From Aquipuribacter sp. SD81 (GTDB taxonomy: Bacteria > Actinomycetota > Actinomycetes > Actinomycetales > JBBAYJ01), in the NCBI RefSeq assembly GCF_037153975.1, contig NZ_JBBAYJ010000001.1, positions 124,001 to 188,000 of the forward strand: a stretch of 64,000 nt of DNA. The letters run 5' to 3'. The notes under the pieces are model-generated. The model had not been told where the DNA came from. It worked only from the letters and a program-made list of their open reading frames with translations, and did not search any database. How positions within the stretch are numbered: position 1 is the first letter of the stretch; every line of letters starts with the position of its first letter. This document shows positions 62,409-64,000 of this stretch, one piece after another. Both the position numbers and the translations under genes were made by a program.

Positions 62409-63551
62409 ATGGCCGCGACCCCGACCCTGCCCGGATTCCACGCCGTCGTCCCCGCCGGCGGCGCCGGGACCCGCCTGTGGCCGCTGTCGCGCGCGGCGCG
62501 GCCGAAGTTCCTCCACGACCTCACCGGCAGCGGCCGCACGCTCGTGCAGTCGACGTGGGACCGGCTCGTGCCGCTCGCGGGCGAGTCCGGTGTCGTCGTG
62601 GTGACGGGGCCGCAGCACGCGGTCGCGGTGGGTCGCCAGCTGCCGGCCCTGTCGGACGAGGACCTCGTCGTGGAGCCCGCGCCGCGCAACAGCGCCGCCG
62701 CGATCGGGCTCGTGGCGGCGGTCCTCGCCGAGCGGGACCCCGACGCGGTCATCGGCTCCTTCGCCGCCGACCACGTCATCGGTGACGTCGCCGCCTTCCA
62801 CGAGGCCGTCACGGAGGCCGTCGCCGCGGCCCGCGAGGGCTGGCTCGTCACGATCGGGATGGAGCCGACCGGGCCCGCGACGGGGTTCGGCTACATCGAC
62901 GTCGCCGAGCCGCTCGCCGTCGCCGGCGCCCCCTCGCTGCGGCGCGCGCGGCGGTTCGTGGAGAAGCCCGACGTCGCGACCGCCGAGCGCTACGTCGCCG
63001 ACGGCTGGCGCTGGAACGCCGGCATGTTCGTCGTACGGGCGTCGGTGCTCGTCGCCCTGCTCACCGAGAACGCCCCGGCGCTCGCCGAGGGCCTGCGCCG
63101 CATCGCCCGGGCCTGGGACACCGAGCAGCGCGAGGAGGTGCTCGCCGCCACGTGGCCGTCGCTGCCGTCGCTGCCCATCGACACCGCCGTCGCCGAGCCC
63201 GCCGCGGACGCCGGCCGTGTGGCCGTGGTGCCGGGGTCGTTCCGCTGGGACGACGTGGGGGACTGGACGTCGCTCGGGGAGCTGCTCGACCCGGCCGTCG
63301 ACCAGGAGCAGCCCGTCGGCGGCCCCGCGGAGGGCCTGCGCGTGCTCGGCGACCCCGGCCGCGTCGTCTGCGTCGACGCGACGGGGGTCGTGGTGCCGAG
63401 CGGCGGGCGGCTCGTCGTGGTCTCGGGCGTGCAGGACGTCGTCGTCGTCGACACGCTCGACGCGGTCCTCGTCACCACGCGCGAGCGGGCGCAGGAGGTC
63501 AAGGACGTCGTCGACCTGCTCAAGCGGGAGGGCCGCAGCGACCTCGTGTGA
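62409..63551 (+). CDS. manC: Mannose-1-phosphate guanylyltransferase
   Basis: The protein makes GDP-mannose from mannose-1-phosphate and GTP. The 380-residue enzyme has the nucleotide-binding motif [74 protein letters not shown] and [13 protein letters not shown]. It lacks the phosphomannose isomerase domain of long ManC/AlgA types. It probably supplies the neighbouring MgtA and other mannosyltransferases. Confidence 0.94.
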   Translation: MAATPTLPGFHAVVPAGGAGTRLWPLSRAARPKFLHDLTGSGRTLVQSTWDRLVPLAGESGVVVVTGPQHAVAVGRQLPALSDEDLVVEPAPRNSAAAIGLVAAVLAERDPDAVIGSFAADHVIGDVAAFHEAVTEAVAAAREGWLVTIGMEPTGPATGFGYIDVAEPLAVAGAPSLRRARRFVEKPDVATAERYVADGWRWNAGMFVVRASVLVALLTENAPALAEGLRRIARAWDTEQREEVLAATWPSLPSLPIDTAVAEPAADAGRVAVVPGSFRWDDVGDWTSLGELLDPAVDQEQPVGGPAEGLRVLGDPGRVVCVDATGVVVPSGGRLVVVSGVQDVVVVDTLDAVLVTTRERAQEVKDVVDLLKREGRSDLV

Positions 63552-63582
63552 AGGCCGGGCCGCCGTGCGCCGCCCGCGCACC

Positions 63583-63588
63583 TAGGCT
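63583..63588 (+). promoter_or_regulatory. -10 box TAGGCT for the mutase gene
   Basis: TAGGCT ends 7 nt before the ATG at 63596, the leaderless arrangement. Confidence 0.5.
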
Positions 63589-63595
63589 GCCGCGC

Positions 63596-64000
63596 ATGCA
63601 GAACCCGACGACGGAGTCCGGTCTGCCGCTGCGTGCCGTCAGCGACCCCGCCGACGTCGCCGACGGGCTCGCCGACCGCCTCGGTGGGCCGGGGGAGTAC
63701 CCGTACACGCGCGGGGTCCACCCCGGCATGTACACGACGCGGCCGTGGACGATGCGGCAGTACGCGGGCTTCGGCAGCGCGAAGGAGTCCAACGCGCGCT
63801 ACCACCAGCTCGTCGCGGCAGGGACGGGCGGGCTGAGCGTCGCCTTCGACCTGCCGACGCAGATGGGCCTGGACTCCGACGACCCGCTAGCGGTGGGCGA
63901 GGTCGGCAAGGTCGGCGTCGCGGTCGACTCGCTGCAGGACATGCGCGTGCTGTTCGACGGGCTGCCGCTGGACGAGGTGAGCACGTCGATGACCATCAAC
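63596..64000 (+). CDS. Methylmalonyl-CoA mutase-type large subunit, N-terminal part (runs off the window)
   Basis: The first 135 residues of an acyl-CoA mutase catalytic subunit are present. [98 protein letters not shown] is the highly conserved substrate-barrel entry. The short N-terminus is the archaeal-type layout, in which the B12 domain is a separate protein, as encoded at 9480-9920. Whether it acts on methylmalonyl-CoA or on a related acyl-CoA such as isobutyryl-CoA cannot be told from this part. The gene continues past 64000. Confidence 0.92.
   Translation, partial: MQNPTTESGLPLRAVSDPADVADGLADRLGGPGEYPYTRGVHPGMYTTRPWTMRQYAGFGSAKESNARYHQLVAAGTGGLSVAFDLPTQMGLDSDDPLAVGEVGKVGVAVDSLQDMRVLFDGLPLDEVSTSMTIN

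Overview
The window is chromosomal DNA from a very GC-rich actinobacterium. By eye it is well above 70% GC, nearly every third codon position is G or C, and many starts are GTG. Gene order and content support Actinomycetota: sucCD, a DUF6350 membrane protein, purN and purH in a row; a GDP-mannose-dependent MgtA-type mannosyltransferase beside manC; and sdhCDAB followed by a D,D-carboxypeptidase. A Micrococcales-like lineage is my inference. I see no rRNA, tRNA, CRISPR array, phage or transposase gene.

Layout. 1-9.9 kb: the end of an M36 protease with a PxKF domain, a small secreted protein, a SURF1/DUF3817/double-NUDIX/hydroquinone-reductase cluster, a PIG-L deacetylase, PcrA helicase, a lipase-like hydrolase and a stand-alone cobalamin-binding mutase subunit. 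10-20 kb: a PadR regulator with a clear operator, sucCD, purN-purH, and divergent mdh and icd. 20-28 kb: gluconate transporter and kinase, purU divergent from a ZTP-riboswitch-controlled glyA-folD, two VOC proteins with a nucleotidyltransferase, and an M20 amidohydrolase divergent from exonuclease III. 28.9-35.3 kb: one tightly packed minus-strand operon (FAD disulfide oxidoreductase, two Gfo/Idh/MocA oxidoreductases, an alpha/beta hydrolase, and a peptidase-S51-like protein fused to a cysteinyl-tRNA-synthetase-like tail). 35.4-40.3 kb: a slightly less GC-extreme accessory stretch with a DUF3592-like protein, a hydrolase, and a proline dehydrogenase operon divergent from a GlxA-type regulator. 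40.3-51.3 kb: a galactoside utilisation locus, with GH42, a DeoR regulator, galT and galK on one strand and a sugar ABC importer plus GH36 on the other. 51.4-64 kb: trpS, a 2'-5' RNA ligase-like protein, YihY, ThrE, a D,D-carboxypeptidase, sdhBADC, mgtA, manC and the start of a methylmalonyl-CoA mutase large subunit.

How it fits together. Four TCA-cycle enzymes (SucCD, Mdh, Icd, Sdh) lie in this window. A split cobalamin mutase, whose two parts are about 54 kb apart, would feed succinyl-CoA into the cycle. PurN, PurH, PurU, GlyA and FolD form a one-carbon/purine set, and the ZTP riboswitch links glyA-folD to the folate/AICAR status of the cell. The galactoside locus imports and hydrolyses alpha- and beta-galactosides and passes galactose to GalK/GalT; it has no ABC ATPase and no galE in view.

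Many transcripts look leaderless: a -10 hexamer of the form (T/C)ANNNT lies 6-8 nt before the start codon of at least fifteen genes. In one case two divergent genes use overlapping -10 boxes. The least explained items are the S51/CysRS-tail fusion and its operon, two tandem 57-bp hairpin repeats downstream of mgtA, and a cluster of TCGTGCACGA palindromes downstream of purH.
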